A program made the position numbers and the translations under genes. The notes below the pieces were generated by a model that was not told where the DNA came from, searched no databases, and worked only from the letters and a program-made list of their open reading frames with translations. A stretch of 64,000 nt of DNA from Rhizobium sp. AC27/96 (GTDB lineage: Bacteria > Pseudomonadota > Alphaproteobacteria > Rhizobiales > Rhizobiaceae), in the NCBI RefSeq assembly GCF_001692325.1, contig NZ_LXKN01000012.1:62001-126000 (forward strand). Reading direction: 5' to 3'. Within the stretch, counting starts at the first letter, position 1; the number at the start of each line of letters is the position of its first letter. This document shows positions 1-8,017 of the stretch, piece by piece.

Positions 1-355
1 GGCCGCCCGGTGTGGCATTGTAACGCGCCAGCAGCGCCCGCTCGCTGATGACGCCATCCAACGCGCCAAGCGCCATGTCGCGCATCACCGTTTCATCGAG
101 CGAAAGTGTAACCACTTGCCCTTGGGCGGCGTCGGCCCTGCTTGCTTCAAGCAATCGGAAACCGCGGTTCGCCTCGTAGCTGACAACGCCCTCGCGTTGC
201 AATTGCACCAGAGCCCGACGCACCGGCGTGCGTGATACGCCGAGAATGGCAGCAATCTCTGCCTCGTTGATTCGCTCTCCGACTTGAATTCCCTCGAAGA
301 ACTGGGCCCGAAGCTGATTGCGAATACGTTCCTGAAGCGGCGAGACTGCGGTCAT
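1..355 (-). CDS. GntR-family transcriptional regulator (3' end cut by window edge)
   Basis: Reading the minus strand from an ATG at 355 gives 118 residues that run off the window edge. The first ~70 residues form a GntR winged helix: an ERIRNQLRAQFF helix, then INEAEIAAILGVSRTPVRRALVQLQREGVV, followed by a wing ending RGFRLLEA. The remaining ~45 residues (around MRDMALGALDGVISERALLARY) look like the start of a second helix-turn-helix, which would suit the GntR subgroup with two DNA-binding modules, though too little is present to decide. It is divergent from the hydrolase at 606, with 250 bp between them, so it may regulate that gene. The ligand is unknown. Confidence 0.8.
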   Translation of the reverse strand, partial: MTAVSPLQERIRNQLRAQFFEGIQVGERINEAEIAAILGVSRTPVRRALVQLQREGVVSYEANRGFRLLEASRADAAQGQVVTLSLDETVMRDMALGALDGVISERALLARYNATPGG

Positions 356-605
356 GCACAATCCGTAGCATTGTGTTTTGCGTGCGTATAGTACCGACGA
401 AAGCTGGAAGCGCATTTCACCCGCTTCTTCGTCGGCGTCGTTTTTCGCATCGAGAATATAGAGCTGCTCCCTAGCACGCCTATGTCAGGTCGCTGTTCGC
501 CGCCGTCATCGGGCCGCGTATCCTTTTTCGTCTCAGCCTCGTCTTGGAAATGACGTGCCGGCCAAATTGGTGGTCGGCAATCCCAGGAAGCAGGAGACCG
601 ACGAA

Positions 606-1541
606 ATGGCGAGTAAACAAAGCGAAGCGAACAAGAAGCACTACGAGACGATTGCAGCCCACGCGCAAAGCGGCGAACAACTGTCGCCCGAGGAGGCCGC
701 CGCCTGGAGCGATGCCGAATGGACCAAGCTGACGGCTGAACCGGGCGGCGTCGACTTTCTGGAGATGGAGGTCGGCGGCAAGCCGGCACTGTGGATCGTC
801 CCGAAAGGCGCGGCGCTTGATCGAGTCATCTTCTATATTCACGGCGGCGGATTTGTCGGCGGCTCGATCTACACGCATCGAAAGATGATCGCCCATCTCG
901 CCAAGGCGACCGGTTGCCGAGCTCTCGCCATGAGCTACGACTTTGTTCACCAGCGGCGGCACTATCCCGCCCAGCGCAATCAGGCCGTTGATGTCTATCG
1001 CTGGCTGCTGGATCAGGGCATCGAGCCTCGACATATCGCAGGCGCCGGGGATTCAGCCGGCGCTGCAATTCTTTTTGGCGCACTCCTGGTGGCTCGTGAT
1101 CGAGGGCTGCCGCTTCCGGCGGCGATCATGAGCATCTCAGGATGGTTCGACATGACGGCAAGCGGCGCGAGCTACCAGTCAAACAGCCAGAAGGACCTCT
1201 TCTTCCAGAGAGAAACGGTTCAGTGGCTGGCCGGCATGGTGCTTGCCGGGGCAGACCCACGCGATCCCTATGCAAGTCCGCTCTTCGCAGATGTCACGGG
1301 CTTCCCGTCAATCTTCCTGCAGGCCGGCGGTGATGAAACACTACTCGACGACAGCCGCGTCTTTGCCGAGCGCGCTAGAGCTGCCGGTGTCGATGTAAGG
1401 CTCGATGTATTTCCGCAGATGCTTCATTCCTTCCAGATGATGGCCGGCCGTGCGCCGGAGGCGGACGATGCGATCGCCAGGCTCGCCGCGTGGGTAAGGC
1501 CCAAGCTCGGGCTTCCCGGGACAGAAAGCAACGCCTCGTGA
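606..1541 (+). CDS. alpha/beta hydrolase, hormone-sensitive-lipase (HSL) type esterase
   Basis: This 311-residue protein has the HSL-family signatures: the oxyanion-hole motif HGGG at residues 79-82, the nucleophile elbow GDSAG at 148-152 (Ser150), Asp243 in GGDET and His274 in LHSF as the likely triad. An in-frame ATG exists 51 bp upstream, but the ATG at 606 is preceded by GGAG at a normal distance and begins where homology should, so I chose it. No signal peptide is visible, so it is probably a cytoplasmic carboxylesterase or lactone hydrolase. It stands alone, divergent from the partial GntR regulator. The natural substrate cannot be inferred. Confidence 0.88.
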   Translation: MASKQSEANKKHYETIAAHAQSGEQLSPEEAAAWSDAEWTKLTAEPGGVDFLEMEVGGKPALWIVPKGAALDRVIFYIHGGGFVGGSIYTHRKMIAHLAKATGCRALAMSYDFVHQRRHYPAQRNQAVDVYRWLLDQGIEPRHIAGAGDSAGAAILFGALLVARDRGLPLPAAIMSISGWFDMTASGASYQSNSQKDLFFQRETVQWLAGMVLAGADPRDPYASPLFADVTGFPSIFLQAGGDETLLDDSRVFAERARAAGVDVRLDVFPQMLHSFQMMAGRAPEADDAIARLAAWVRPKLGLPGTESNAS

Positions 1542-1666
1542 TTTCAGCAAGGCACAGGGCCGGCGAACAGGATTTCCTTTGCTTTGTCGGCTCGGATAGG
1601 ATGAACGCGCGGAGGAAGCTTGCGACAAAGGTCGCAGCGACCTCAGCGATCTTGGATGGATAAATC

Positions 1667-2614
1667 ATGAAATCGCAGCCGCGCGTCAAATCCACCGGCC
1701 TCTTCGATGTCCGATATGCCGATTTTCTCAAGACGGTCTCGCATCTGCGTGGCCAGCTTCATCGCTATTGCGCGCGTATGACCGGCTCGGCCATGGATGG
1801 CGAGGATATCATGCAGGAAGCGCTGTTCGAGGCCTATTGCAAGGTCGATCAGCTGCAGGATCCGCGAGCTTTGCAGGGGTGGTTATTCCGTATTGCACAC
1901 AATCGCTGCATCGACTTTCTGCGCAATCGCAAAGCCCGGGAGCGAGCCGAGGCGAACTATGCGCAGGAGAAGATCATCCTGCCGGTCGAGCCTAGTGGTT
2001 TCGGCGCTGGCCGGGCGATCGAGCGCCTGGTCATTCATCTGCCACCGAAGGAGCGAGCCTGTGTGCTGCTGAAGGATGTGTTCGACTATTCGCTGGACGA
2101 GATTGCCGAATTGGTGGGTTCGACTGTCGGCGGCGTCAAATCGGCGCTCAATCGTGGCCGAATGAAGCTTGCCTTCTTGCCGGCATCACCTGCAGTACCT
2201 CCCGCGGCTGTCGCGCCCGATCCCCAGTTGGCGCGGCTGCTCGACCGCTATGTCGATCTGTTCAATCAACGCGACTGGGACGGCGTTCGCGCCCTTGCAA
2301 GCGCCGACGCTAGATTGCGCGTATCCGATTGCTTCAACGGCCTGCTGGTCGATTCACCTTATTTCGCCGAGTTCGAGCGGGCACAGGCGCCCTGGCGGAT
2401 CGACATCGGCGATGTGGAAGGCGAGGCCGTGCTGATCGTTCTGTTCGAGCGGCACGATGGCTGGATTCCAACCTATCCCGTGCGCGTGCGTGTCCGAGAT
2501 GGCTTGATCGACGCTATTACCGATTATTACGCCTGCCCATGGTTGTTTCCGGCGGCAGACAATGTTCGCGTCAATGGCCGACCGATTTTCGATGGCACTG
2601 AGAAACGCTCATAG
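1667..2614 (+). CDS. ECF sigma factor with C-terminal SnoaL/NTF2-like domain
   Basis: The protein has 315 residues. Residues ~30-95 are sigma region 2 (EDIMQEALFEAYCKVDQL, LQGWLFRIAHNRCIDFLR). Residues ~125-175 are region 4 (LPPKERACVLLKDVFDYSLDEIA, then GGVKSALNRGRMKL). The remaining ~130 residues resemble the SnoaL/NTF2-like extension of SigJ-type ECF factors, which typically lack a partner anti-sigma and are thought to be controlled by this domain. No anti-sigma gene is adjacent, which fits. The linker holds several prolines (PASPAVPPAAVAPDP). Target promoters are unknown; the flavin reductase and NUDIX genes downstream lie on the same strand but too far away to be clearly co-transcribed. 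Confidence 0.88.
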   Translation: MKSQPRVKSTGLFDVRYADFLKTVSHLRGQLHRYCARMTGSAMDGEDIMQEALFEAYCKVDQLQDPRALQGWLFRIAHNRCIDFLRNRKARERAEANYAQEKIILPVEPSGFGAGRAIERLVIHLPPKERACVLLKDVFDYSLDEIAELVGSTVGGVKSALNRGRMKLAFLPASPAVPPAAVAPDPQLARLLDRYVDLFNQRDWDGVRALASADARLRVSDCFNGLLVDSPYFAEFERAQAPWRIDIGDVEGEAVLIVLFERHDGWIPTYPVRVRVRDGLIDAITDYYACPWLFPAADNVRVNGRPIFDGTEKRS

Positions 2615-2861
2615 CGGGAGGCCGCCGTATCGGTTGTTTAAACGGGATCAGACCGAGGTTGTGCGGCGCTTCCACATATGTCGGCATTCAGCGCTATGCG
2701 ACAAGGAGATCTATAATATCTAAGGCGAATTCAGTTCAAACAACGAGTAGTCCTGCCGAACGGCCCTGAGCGACAAGGGTGAATTTGGTTGCTATAGGAA
2801 ATCACCAAGGCTGCAATTCGATTTTCCTGCCCACCCGTAACCTCATCTGTCTGGACTTTCG

Positions 2862-3446
2862 ATGAACGAACACATGAAATCCGTTGAGCTTCATAAGGCG
2901 TTTCGTTTGATCAATCACGGTCCAACCGTGCTCTTATCAGCCCGGCACGCCGGTATCGACAATGTCATGGCTGTAGCCTGGTGCTGTGGGCTCGACATTG
3001 ATCCTCCAAAACTTACCGTCGTCGTGGACCAGATTGCCCAGACCCGTTCATTGATCGAGGCAACCGGACACTTCCTCGTCCAAGTGCCGACAGTTGCGCA
3101 GCTTGAACTGACACGCGAGGTCGGAACACGGACATTGTACAAGGAACCGAACAAGCTCGAGACAGCGGGTGTCTCGACTTTCGAAATGCCCGGCCACGAT
3201 CTACCTTTTGTCGAAGGCTGCTCTGCCTGGCTCGCCTGCAAGCTGATGAGCGAGCCGCATATTCAGAACACCTACGATCTCTTCATCGCGGAAATAACTG
3301 CGGCCTGGGCCGATGAGCGCGTGTTCCGGGATGGGCATTGGCATTTTGAAACTGCTGACCCCCAGTGGCGAAGCCTTCACCACGTCGCAGGCGGGCATTT
3401 TTACGCGATTGGAGAGCCCCTTTCCGTTGCCAGCGGAGCAGGCTGA
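2862..3446 (+). CDS. flavin reductase-like (FMN-binding split-barrel) protein
   Basis: This 194-residue protein matches the flavin reductase-like split-barrel fold in length and pattern: an N-terminal strand PTVLLSARHAGIDNVMAVAW, then DIDPPKLTVVVDQIAQTRSLIEATGHFLVQVP, and a late basic/aromatic segment. Members bind FMN and either reduce it with NAD(P)H or act directly on small substrates. It is distinct from the SmoA-type reductase at 54515, sharing only the fold, and belongs to the subgroup often annotated as a conserved flavoredoxin-like protein. The start ATG at 2862 has no strong ribosome-binding site; another ATG lies four codons downstream. No partner monooxygenase is adjacent. Confidence 0.75.
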   Translation: MNEHMKSVELHKAFRLINHGPTVLLSARHAGIDNVMAVAWCCGLDIDPPKLTVVVDQIAQTRSLIEATGHFLVQVPTVAQLELTREVGTRTLYKEPNKLETAGVSTFEMPGHDLPFVEGCSAWLACKLMSEPHIQNTYDLFIAEITAAWADERVFRDGHWHFETADPQWRSLHHVAGGHFYAIGEPLSVASGAG

Positions 3447-3549
3447 AATCGCCCCGAGGCAATGCGAAGGCTGCTACCGCTGAAATGCGAAAATCGTTGA
3501 ATAGGTGGCCGTGACGACGAAGAGCTGAGCGCTTGGGAGAGGTTGGAAC

Positions 3550-4122
3550 ATGATGAAGAACCCGATTGACGTGCTTGACGAGTCCGGGTTGCGGACTGGT
3601 GAGGTGCTTTCCCGATCCGACATACACCGGCTGGGAAAGCCACACAGGGTCGTGCACCTCTATCTCTTTGACGTAAAAGGTCGATTGCTTCTCCAGCGCC
3701 GCTCACTGACAGTCGATCATTTTCCCGGCGCATTGACCATTTCCGTGCTTGGGCACGTCGATGCGGGAGAGACCAGCATGGATACGGCCGAAAGGGAGCT
3801 GGAAGAAGAGCTTGGTCTTTCGCGCGACAGAGTGTCGAGCCGCTTCCTGTTCTCGTACAGACGCGACGCGGTATTGAGCGACGACTATATTGATCGCCAG
3901 TTCAACGACGTCTATGCCGCATGGGGACATTTCACGCTTTCAGATGTGGCGGTCGACAATAGCGAAGTGGCGGGCGTGAGCCTGGTCGAGTTTCCTGAAT
4001 TCATTGCGATGGCATCCGATCCAGGCAGCGCTCTTGCCGATGTCTACCGTGATGAGGCAAGAGATGTCGCTTATTTCCTGTCAAAGCAATTCGCAACCGT
4101 CGATCACCTAACCGCAATTTGA
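3550..4122 (+). CDS. NUDIX hydrolase (isopentenyl-diphosphate isomerase-like subgroup)
   Basis: A complete Nudix box is visible at residues 68-90, starting GHVDAGE and ending RELEEELGL, which matches the consensus GX5EX7REUXEEXGU. The upstream strand (RVVHLYLFDVKGRLLLQRRS) and the preceding DESGLRTGEVLSRSDIHRLG are typical of the subgroup related to isopentenyl-diphosphate isomerase, often annotated as YfcD-like. It should hydrolyse a nucleoside-diphosphate-linked or similar pyrophosphate substrate using Mg2+; the actual substrate is unknown. The 190-residue length is normal. It ends directly before the small membrane protein at 4134, with 11 bp between, so the two are probably co-transcribed. 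Confidence 0.88.
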   Translation: MMKNPIDVLDESGLRTGEVLSRSDIHRLGKPHRVVHLYLFDVKGRLLLQRRSLTVDHFPGALTISVLGHVDAGETSMDTAERELEEELGLSRDRVSSRFLFSYRRDAVLSDDYIDRQFNDVYAAWGHFTLSDVAVDNSEVAGVSLVEFPEFIAMASDPGSALADVYRDEARDVAYFLSKQFATVDHLTAI

Positions 4123-4133
4123 GGCACCGAGAT

Positions 4134-4616
4134 ATGGGTAACAAAACCCGGCGACACTCTGCCTGGCAATTCCTTTCGCTACCCCTTCGACTTCTCATAG
4201 CCCTCCTCGTCGTCATCAGCGAGATCGCTCGACCGCTCTATCGGCCATTCGTGACATGGTTCGCCTCGCTCTCCATTGTGGAGCACTTCAGTGCGCTGGT
4301 TGGTTCGTTGCCGCGAGCTGTCATTCTCGTCTTGTTCGTGGTGCCGCTGGCCGTCGCGGAGCCATTGAAGATTTATGCTTTATTCCTCATCGCCAAAGGT
4401 CATGTCGCCTCCGGGATCGTGATAATCGCATTGGCCTACCTGATGAGCTTCCTCCTGGTCGAGCGCCTTTTCCATGCAGGCCGCGAGAAGCTGCTGACCT
4501 ATGACTGGCTCAAATGGATCATGGATCGCGTTGAAACCGTTCGAAACTGGGTTTCCGAGATCAAAGTCAGCGCGATCGCGACAGTGCGCGGCTGGCTCGC
4601 ATTCCTTGGGTACTAG
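4134..4616 (+). CDS. conserved membrane protein of unknown function
   Basis: The protein has 160 residues from the ATG at 4134, which has GAGG about 10 bases upstream; a TTG at 4119 would overlap the preceding stop and is less likely. It has a basic N-terminus, a hydrophobic stretch (FLSLPLRLLIALLVVISEIA), two more membrane segments (AVILVLFVVPLAVAEPLKIYALFLIA and ASGIVIIALAYLMSFLLVERL), and a basic amphipathic tail. I do not recognise a named family beyond the small hypothetical membrane proteins common in rhizobia. Its position 11 bp after the NUDIX gene suggests one transcript but does not reveal a function. Confidence 0.72.
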   Translation: MGNKTRRHSAWQFLSLPLRLLIALLVVISEIARPLYRPFVTWFASLSIVEHFSALVGSLPRAVILVLFVVPLAVAEPLKIYALFLIAKGHVASGIVIIALAYLMSFLLVERLFHAGREKLLTYDWLKWIMDRVETVRNWVSEIKVSAIATVRGWLAFLGY

Positions 4617-4815
4617 GAGACCGAATGGCCCTTGACCGAAGGCTTTTGAAATTGCCTCGGCCTGACATGCTTCAACGCGAGTGAGGCACTGAGAGCGTCA
4701 GCCTGGCATGACGGAAGCCCTGTGTTGGGCGTAGAGCAGCTCTGCCAATTTCGAAGTGCACAGATCTTCGCCAAACTGCTAAAATTATGGGCAGAAAGAA
4801 GATGAGGTATTCGAA

Positions 4816-4953
4816 ATGACCGTAGTCAGCAAACTCTCCAGATTCATTGAACTCCGCCGTGCCTATCGCGAACTACAGCAGATCAGTGACGCGGGCCTGA
4901 AGGACATCGGCTTGTCGCGCGGCGCCGTCAAAAGTGCCGTATACGGCAAGTAA
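4816..4953 (+). CDS. DUF1127 small arginine-rich protein (45 aa)
   Basis: A 45-residue reading frame from the ATG at 4816 to the TAA at 4951 has the DUF1127 pattern: an N-terminal helix RFIELRRAYRELQQISDAGLKDIGLSR followed by a short basic tail. DUF1127 proteins are short, arginine-rich and abundant in alphaproteobacteria; some have been linked to RNA-level control and to phosphate or carbon metabolism. A GAGG sequence lies about 10 bases upstream of the start. It stands alone, ~200 bp after the membrane protein gene, and is followed by a long imperfect inverted repeat. The specific role here is unknown. Confidence 0.8.
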   Translation: MTVVSKLSRFIELRRAYRELQQISDAGLKDIGLSRGAVKSAVYGK

Positions 4954-4998
4954 TCAGGCGCTTGTTCGCAGCTTGTGCGACCGCCGAAGTGGTGAACT

Positions 4999-5055
4999 CC
5001 ATTTAAAACCATCCCGTTTGCCATTTAGCGATGGCGCGCAAATGGTTTAAATTGG
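4999..5055. repeat. nested imperfect inverted repeat (57 bp hairpin-forming region)
   Basis: The outer arms CCATTTAAAACCAT (4999-5012) and ATGGTTTAAATTGG (5042-5055) are complementary at 12 of 14 positions. Inside them TTTGCCAT and ATGGCGCGCAAA can pair with a small bulge around a TTAGCG loop. There is no T-run, so a simple intrinsic terminator is not evident. It lies just after the DUF1127 gene and could be a processed 3' structure, a regulatory element or a remnant of a mobile element end. Confidence 0.4.
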
Positions 5056-5207
5056 TGAGGCGCTTCATGGACCTGTCTCAGCCTGTTTGGACCGATGCCA
5101 AGCGGCGCGCTTGTCGAAGCTGACCTGTCTCTTCAGACTGCAGTTTCCACTCGATGCGAAATCGAATAATCTCTCTTCGTGACAGATGGTCAAAGAGAGC
5201 ATTAGGG

Positions 5208-5489
5208 ATGTCCAGGCTGCCGATCTACGACGGACTCACGAAGGCAATTGCCTTCGGCATTCTGATTATTTTTCCCGCTGTTTTCTGTGTTTCCTGCTCG
5301 ACAGTCGGCCGAACTGGTGGCCAATCTGGCTCCGCAGCCGCGAGCAATTCGGCAGATCCCGCCACCGCCAAAGAAAAAGCGGCCGAGCGTCGACGATGGT
5401 CCGAGAGGGTGGAGCGCGATAATCAGCTGGATCCAAGCGGGTCGGCACCGGGCTCCTACGGCTCTTTCGGTCCTCGTTTCACTTGGTAA
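5208..5489 (+). CDS. possible small lipoprotein-like protein (weak)
   Basis: A 93-residue frame from the ATG at 5208 begins with a short basic part and a hydrophobic stretch (KAIAFGILIIFPAVFCVSC), which could be a signal peptide ending in a lipobox-like C-V-S-C, though Cys at -3 is atypical. The mature part is Gly/Ser/Ala-rich, then charged (AKEKAAERRRWSERVERDNQ), ending GSYGSFGPRFTW. A GAGAG/AGGG stretch precedes the start; an upstream in-frame ATG at 5154 is also possible. I know no family for it. The coherent signal-linker-charged layout argues for a real gene, but composition alone does not prove it. Confidence 0.4.
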   Translation: MSRLPIYDGLTKAIAFGILIIFPAVFCVSCSTVGRTGGQSGSAAASNSADPATAKEKAAERRRWSERVERDNQLDPSGSAPGSYGSFGPRFTW

Positions 5490-6084
5490 GCAATGGGTTT
5501 CCAAACTACTCTGTCAGTGTTCGAACCTGATTGAACGGATCTTCGTCCAACAATACCTGACTAGCGAACCCGTGCTGGATCGATTTCGAGCGGCACGGGC
5601 GAAGAACCGTGACCGTTATCCTGCTCTCGCCTAGCTTAATTTAATTTCCATGTAGCAACTCCCGTTGTCCATCGATGCAAAAGCGATCTTAGATCAGCAC
5701 AGTGAGGACACCGTGAGGGTAAAGCGCCCACTACACCTCACGCGCAAGACGGAGCTCGACCCGAATTGACGAAGGATGAGCGCCGGCAGTTCACGAGAAC
5801 TGCCCAGCGGGAACGAGACATGAATGTCGACAACAGGCGAACTGAAAGTTCGCTCGCCGGTTGCGACCGGCGGAACCAGATGCCCATCCGAATTCATGGC
5901 CGAGTGCTGACAGGACCTGCGAGATAAGCGAAACAGGCGCATCATGCTTTTAATTCGGCAGCATCGCGCTCCGAAACGGATACAACACTTCAGTTCGGCT
6001 ACGAAGGCCAAAGTTAGTGTCGGGCTGTATTGAGAGTGATCCGATCGGCGTCTGGTGCGGCCCGTTTGACGCCGCTGACAGGCG
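5490..6084. other. 595 bp without a supported gene
   Basis: Frames here on both strands (for example minus 5694-6011) have serine/arginine-rich translations without domain-like pattern or a good ribosome-binding site, so I do not call them. No repeat, tRNA or clear promoter was recognised. The downstream boundary is the end of the minus-strand gene at 6085. Confidence 0.5.
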
Positions 6085-6318
6085 TTACGAAGCGATGAAT
6101 TTCACCGTTACGCCGCGTTGCCGAAAGTAGGCCTGCATAAGCTTTCTGCCGGAACGATTATTGTGCGCGAGCCTGGCCGGATCGAATAGAGCTTCCTTCA
6201 ACCCGGCTTGCGCCAAGGCTGCCTTGAGAGCCGAGATATGCAAGTCGATGTCGGCATTATCCGCCTGGAGCGATTCATAAATGCGGTTGGTGATATCTGC
6301 TACGGTCGGTTCGCTCAC
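6085..6318 (-). CDS. conserved hypothetical protein (77 aa)
   Basis: A GTG at 6318 is preceded by AGGAG at eight bases, a good start. The 77-residue product begins MSEPTVADITNRIYESLQ, continues with an acidic middle (ADNADIDLHISALKAALAQAGLKEALFDPARLAH) and ends in a basic region (NNRSGRKLMQAYFRQRGVTVKFIA). It looks mostly helical and soluble, with no membrane segment or cysteine. I do not recognise a family, but the codon structure, ribosome-binding site and balanced composition support a real gene. It is transcribed away from its neighbours and probably has its own promoter in the 306 bp upstream gap. Confidence 0.65.
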   Translation of the reverse strand: MSEPTVADITNRIYESLQADNADIDLHISALKAALAQAGLKEALFDPARLAHNNRSGRKLMQAYFRQRGVTVKFIAS

Positions 6319-6624
6319 TATTGCACTCCTGTTATTACTTCGCTGGCACTTACCACATTTTTCGGCCTGACCTTATTGTGGTGAAGCACGCCCAAGTCAA
6401 TGAGTGACGATAGGGTGTCGCTGTATTCGCTGCCCGAGACGTGGCGCCACGAATGGACAACCGGCCCGGCCCCGCGCGTTTCACACATCGCGGCTGCTTC
6501 GCGCCAGAAGCAGCCATCATGCCGACCATGAGCGCCACATTGTTCAATTCATATGCCTCGCAGTTGATGGCCTGCCAGATCGATGGCTATAAGTCTCGAC
6601 GAGTTATTTGAGGAGAATTAACGC
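6319..6624. other. 306 bp intergenic region between divergent genes
   Basis: This lies between the starts of the minus-strand 77-aa gene and the plus-strand gene at 6625, so both promoters should be here. I could not identify convincing -35/-10 boxes or operators. A minus-strand frame at 6350-6547 lacks family-like sequence and is not called. Confidence 0.5.
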
Positions 6625-7158
6625 GTGCCTGACATCGAGCTGGTTTTTTCCGAAAGCCGGATGCGCGCCTTCGTCCGGGAGCATCTATCTGGATGTGTCA
6701 TCGCCAAAGACGGCAACGCAGCTTTTTCAGGCTCGCCCGATGGTGATCTTTTCGATTACCTACGCAGCCAACTGCGACAACTTTTTATCAAGCATTCCTC
6801 TTTCGCAAACGATGAATTCCGCTTCAAACAGCATAGATACCCTGATTGCACGGAGATCTTCTTGGTCGATCAATTCGCGGGGCTGGGCCATCTGAAAATG
6901 CTCACGCTTCCGCTGAGAGACGCACCGGAGCCGGCCTATCGGTTGACCATCGGTTATCAGAGTTTCTTCGTGTTGGGAGACGCACACATTCCTCCCTCAC
7001 CAGAGCTCAAAAAGTTTTATAGCTCGACGATAAATGCCGCCAAAAAACGGACGCAGAGGCTAGACGTGGTCGAAGGTCGCAGCATGTGGTTTGAAAGTGA
7101 TCTTTTGAAATCTGCTCCCAATACACTGGACACTGTTAGAGCCGCATATCGTCTTTGA
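6625..7158 (+). CDS. hypothetical protein (177 aa), no recognised domain
   Basis: The GTG at 6625 has AGGAG ten bases upstream. The product is soluble-looking, with no signal peptide or membrane segment: it starts MPDIELVFSESRMRAFVREHLSG and contains several aromatic/charged motifs (DEFRFKQHRYPDCTEIFLVDQ, YRLTIGYQSFFVLGDAHIPPSPELKKFY) that alternate like a mixed alpha/beta fold. I do not recognise the family. The ribosome-binding site and plausible amino-acid use argue that it is a genuine gene. It is monocistronic as far as can be seen, followed by a 363 bp gap. Confidence 0.62.
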   Translation: MPDIELVFSESRMRAFVREHLSGCVIAKDGNAAFSGSPDGDLFDYLRSQLRQLFIKHSSFANDEFRFKQHRYPDCTEIFLVDQFAGLGHLKMLTLPLRDAPEPAYRLTIGYQSFFVLGDAHIPPSPELKKFYSSTINAAKKRTQRLDVVEGRSMWFESDLLKSAPNTLDTVRAAYRL

Positions 7159-7521
7159 CGAGGCTTACGGCCGCTCGTCCATTTCGGGTCAAGAGCGGAC
7201 CAACGCCTCCCGAGAGCTCCGGCTTTTCACGCTCGGGGTCAGGCCTGAGGCGGAGTCATAGAAATGATAACGCACGATGGGTTCGAAATAGTAAGACGTT
7301 TCAAGATCTATCTTTGCTTCGTCTGGTCAGCGCCAAGCGGGAAGTGCGGGCCAAATTGCGGTGGCCCTCAAAGGCCAAGGCAACTACTCATCTCCCGGTG
7401 TGTTTGGAGCGGCGCAAAGCGCTCGCCATCCATCATTGCTTCAAGTCATCCTGAATTTCGGACATAAATATGCGAAGATAACTCATGTGATCGCGGAAAT
7501 CGCCGTTGGGAGGGATGCAAG
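7159..7521. other. 363 bp without a supported gene; contains a short dispersed repeat copy
   Basis: No frame here looks coding. At 7325-7358 the sequence GGTCAGCGCCAAGCGGGAA followed by a GCGGGCC-rich stretch resembles sequences at 10589-10610 and 22661-22680, also outside genes. This may be a short dispersed repeat or a decayed mobile-element end. Confidence 0.4.
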
Positions 7522-7818
7522 ATGCGTGCGCCAGCAGGTTCTGTTACGGGGCTTTGCTCAGCCTCTGCTACTATGTTTGCGGTGGGTATGGCGTTTCTTG
7601 GCTACTGGGGCGTTTATGAGCCCGGCCACTGGCGCGACACCGATTTTGTCGTTGTACTTTTGGCGCTCGTCGGATTCGCAGCGCTTGGTTCGGTGCCCTG
7701 GATTGTGACGGCCCCAGTGGCGGAAGAGGGTGACGAGAAGGTTGTAACCGCCAGGCGAGCATTTGCGACGGGAGTAGCTTTGGTCTGGCTATCCGTGCTC
7801 GTCGCAGCGCTCGTCTAG
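7522..7818 (+). CDS. small membrane protein (98 aa)
   Basis: The ATG at 7522 follows GGGAGGG at a normal distance. The protein has three hydrophobic segments: ~5-30 (SVTGLCSASATMFAVGMAFLGYW), ~42-63 (FVVVLLALVGFAALGSVPWIV) and ~80-98 (FATGVALVWLSVLVAALV), separated by short charged loops (EEGDEKVVTARR). This suggests an inner-membrane protein of unknown function. It ends 199 bp before the 3' end of the convergent TfuA gene. No family is recognised, and any link with the peptide cassette is speculative. Confidence 0.6.
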   Translation: MRAPAGSVTGLCSASATMFAVGMAFLGYWGVYEPGHWRDTDFVVVLLALVGFAALGSVPWIVTAPVAEEGDEKVVTARRAFATGVALVWLSVLVAALV

Positions 7819-8017
7819 CCTCGCTGCAGTGCTACTGTCTGGCGCTTAAATTCCGCTTCGGCCACTCGGCATACGGCTGCGCTTGCAGGAGCCGCTATCA
7901 CCTTTGCTGAAAACACGCGGAGCAAGGTTCAAACTCAGTTCCTACCGGAATTCAACATCGCCCCGCGGCTCCTTTGCGATGGCGATGTTTCCAGCCGGTC
8001 CACGGCTGCGCGGGAAT

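Noticed and set aside
5694..6011. Minus-strand 105-codon frame
   Set aside because: Ser/Arg/Cys-rich translation without structure-like pattern and without a good start signal.
7264..7467. Plus-strand 67-codon frame with GGAG upstream
   Set aside because: The translation becomes Pro/Arg/Ser-rich and overlaps the dispersed repeat; looks like chance.
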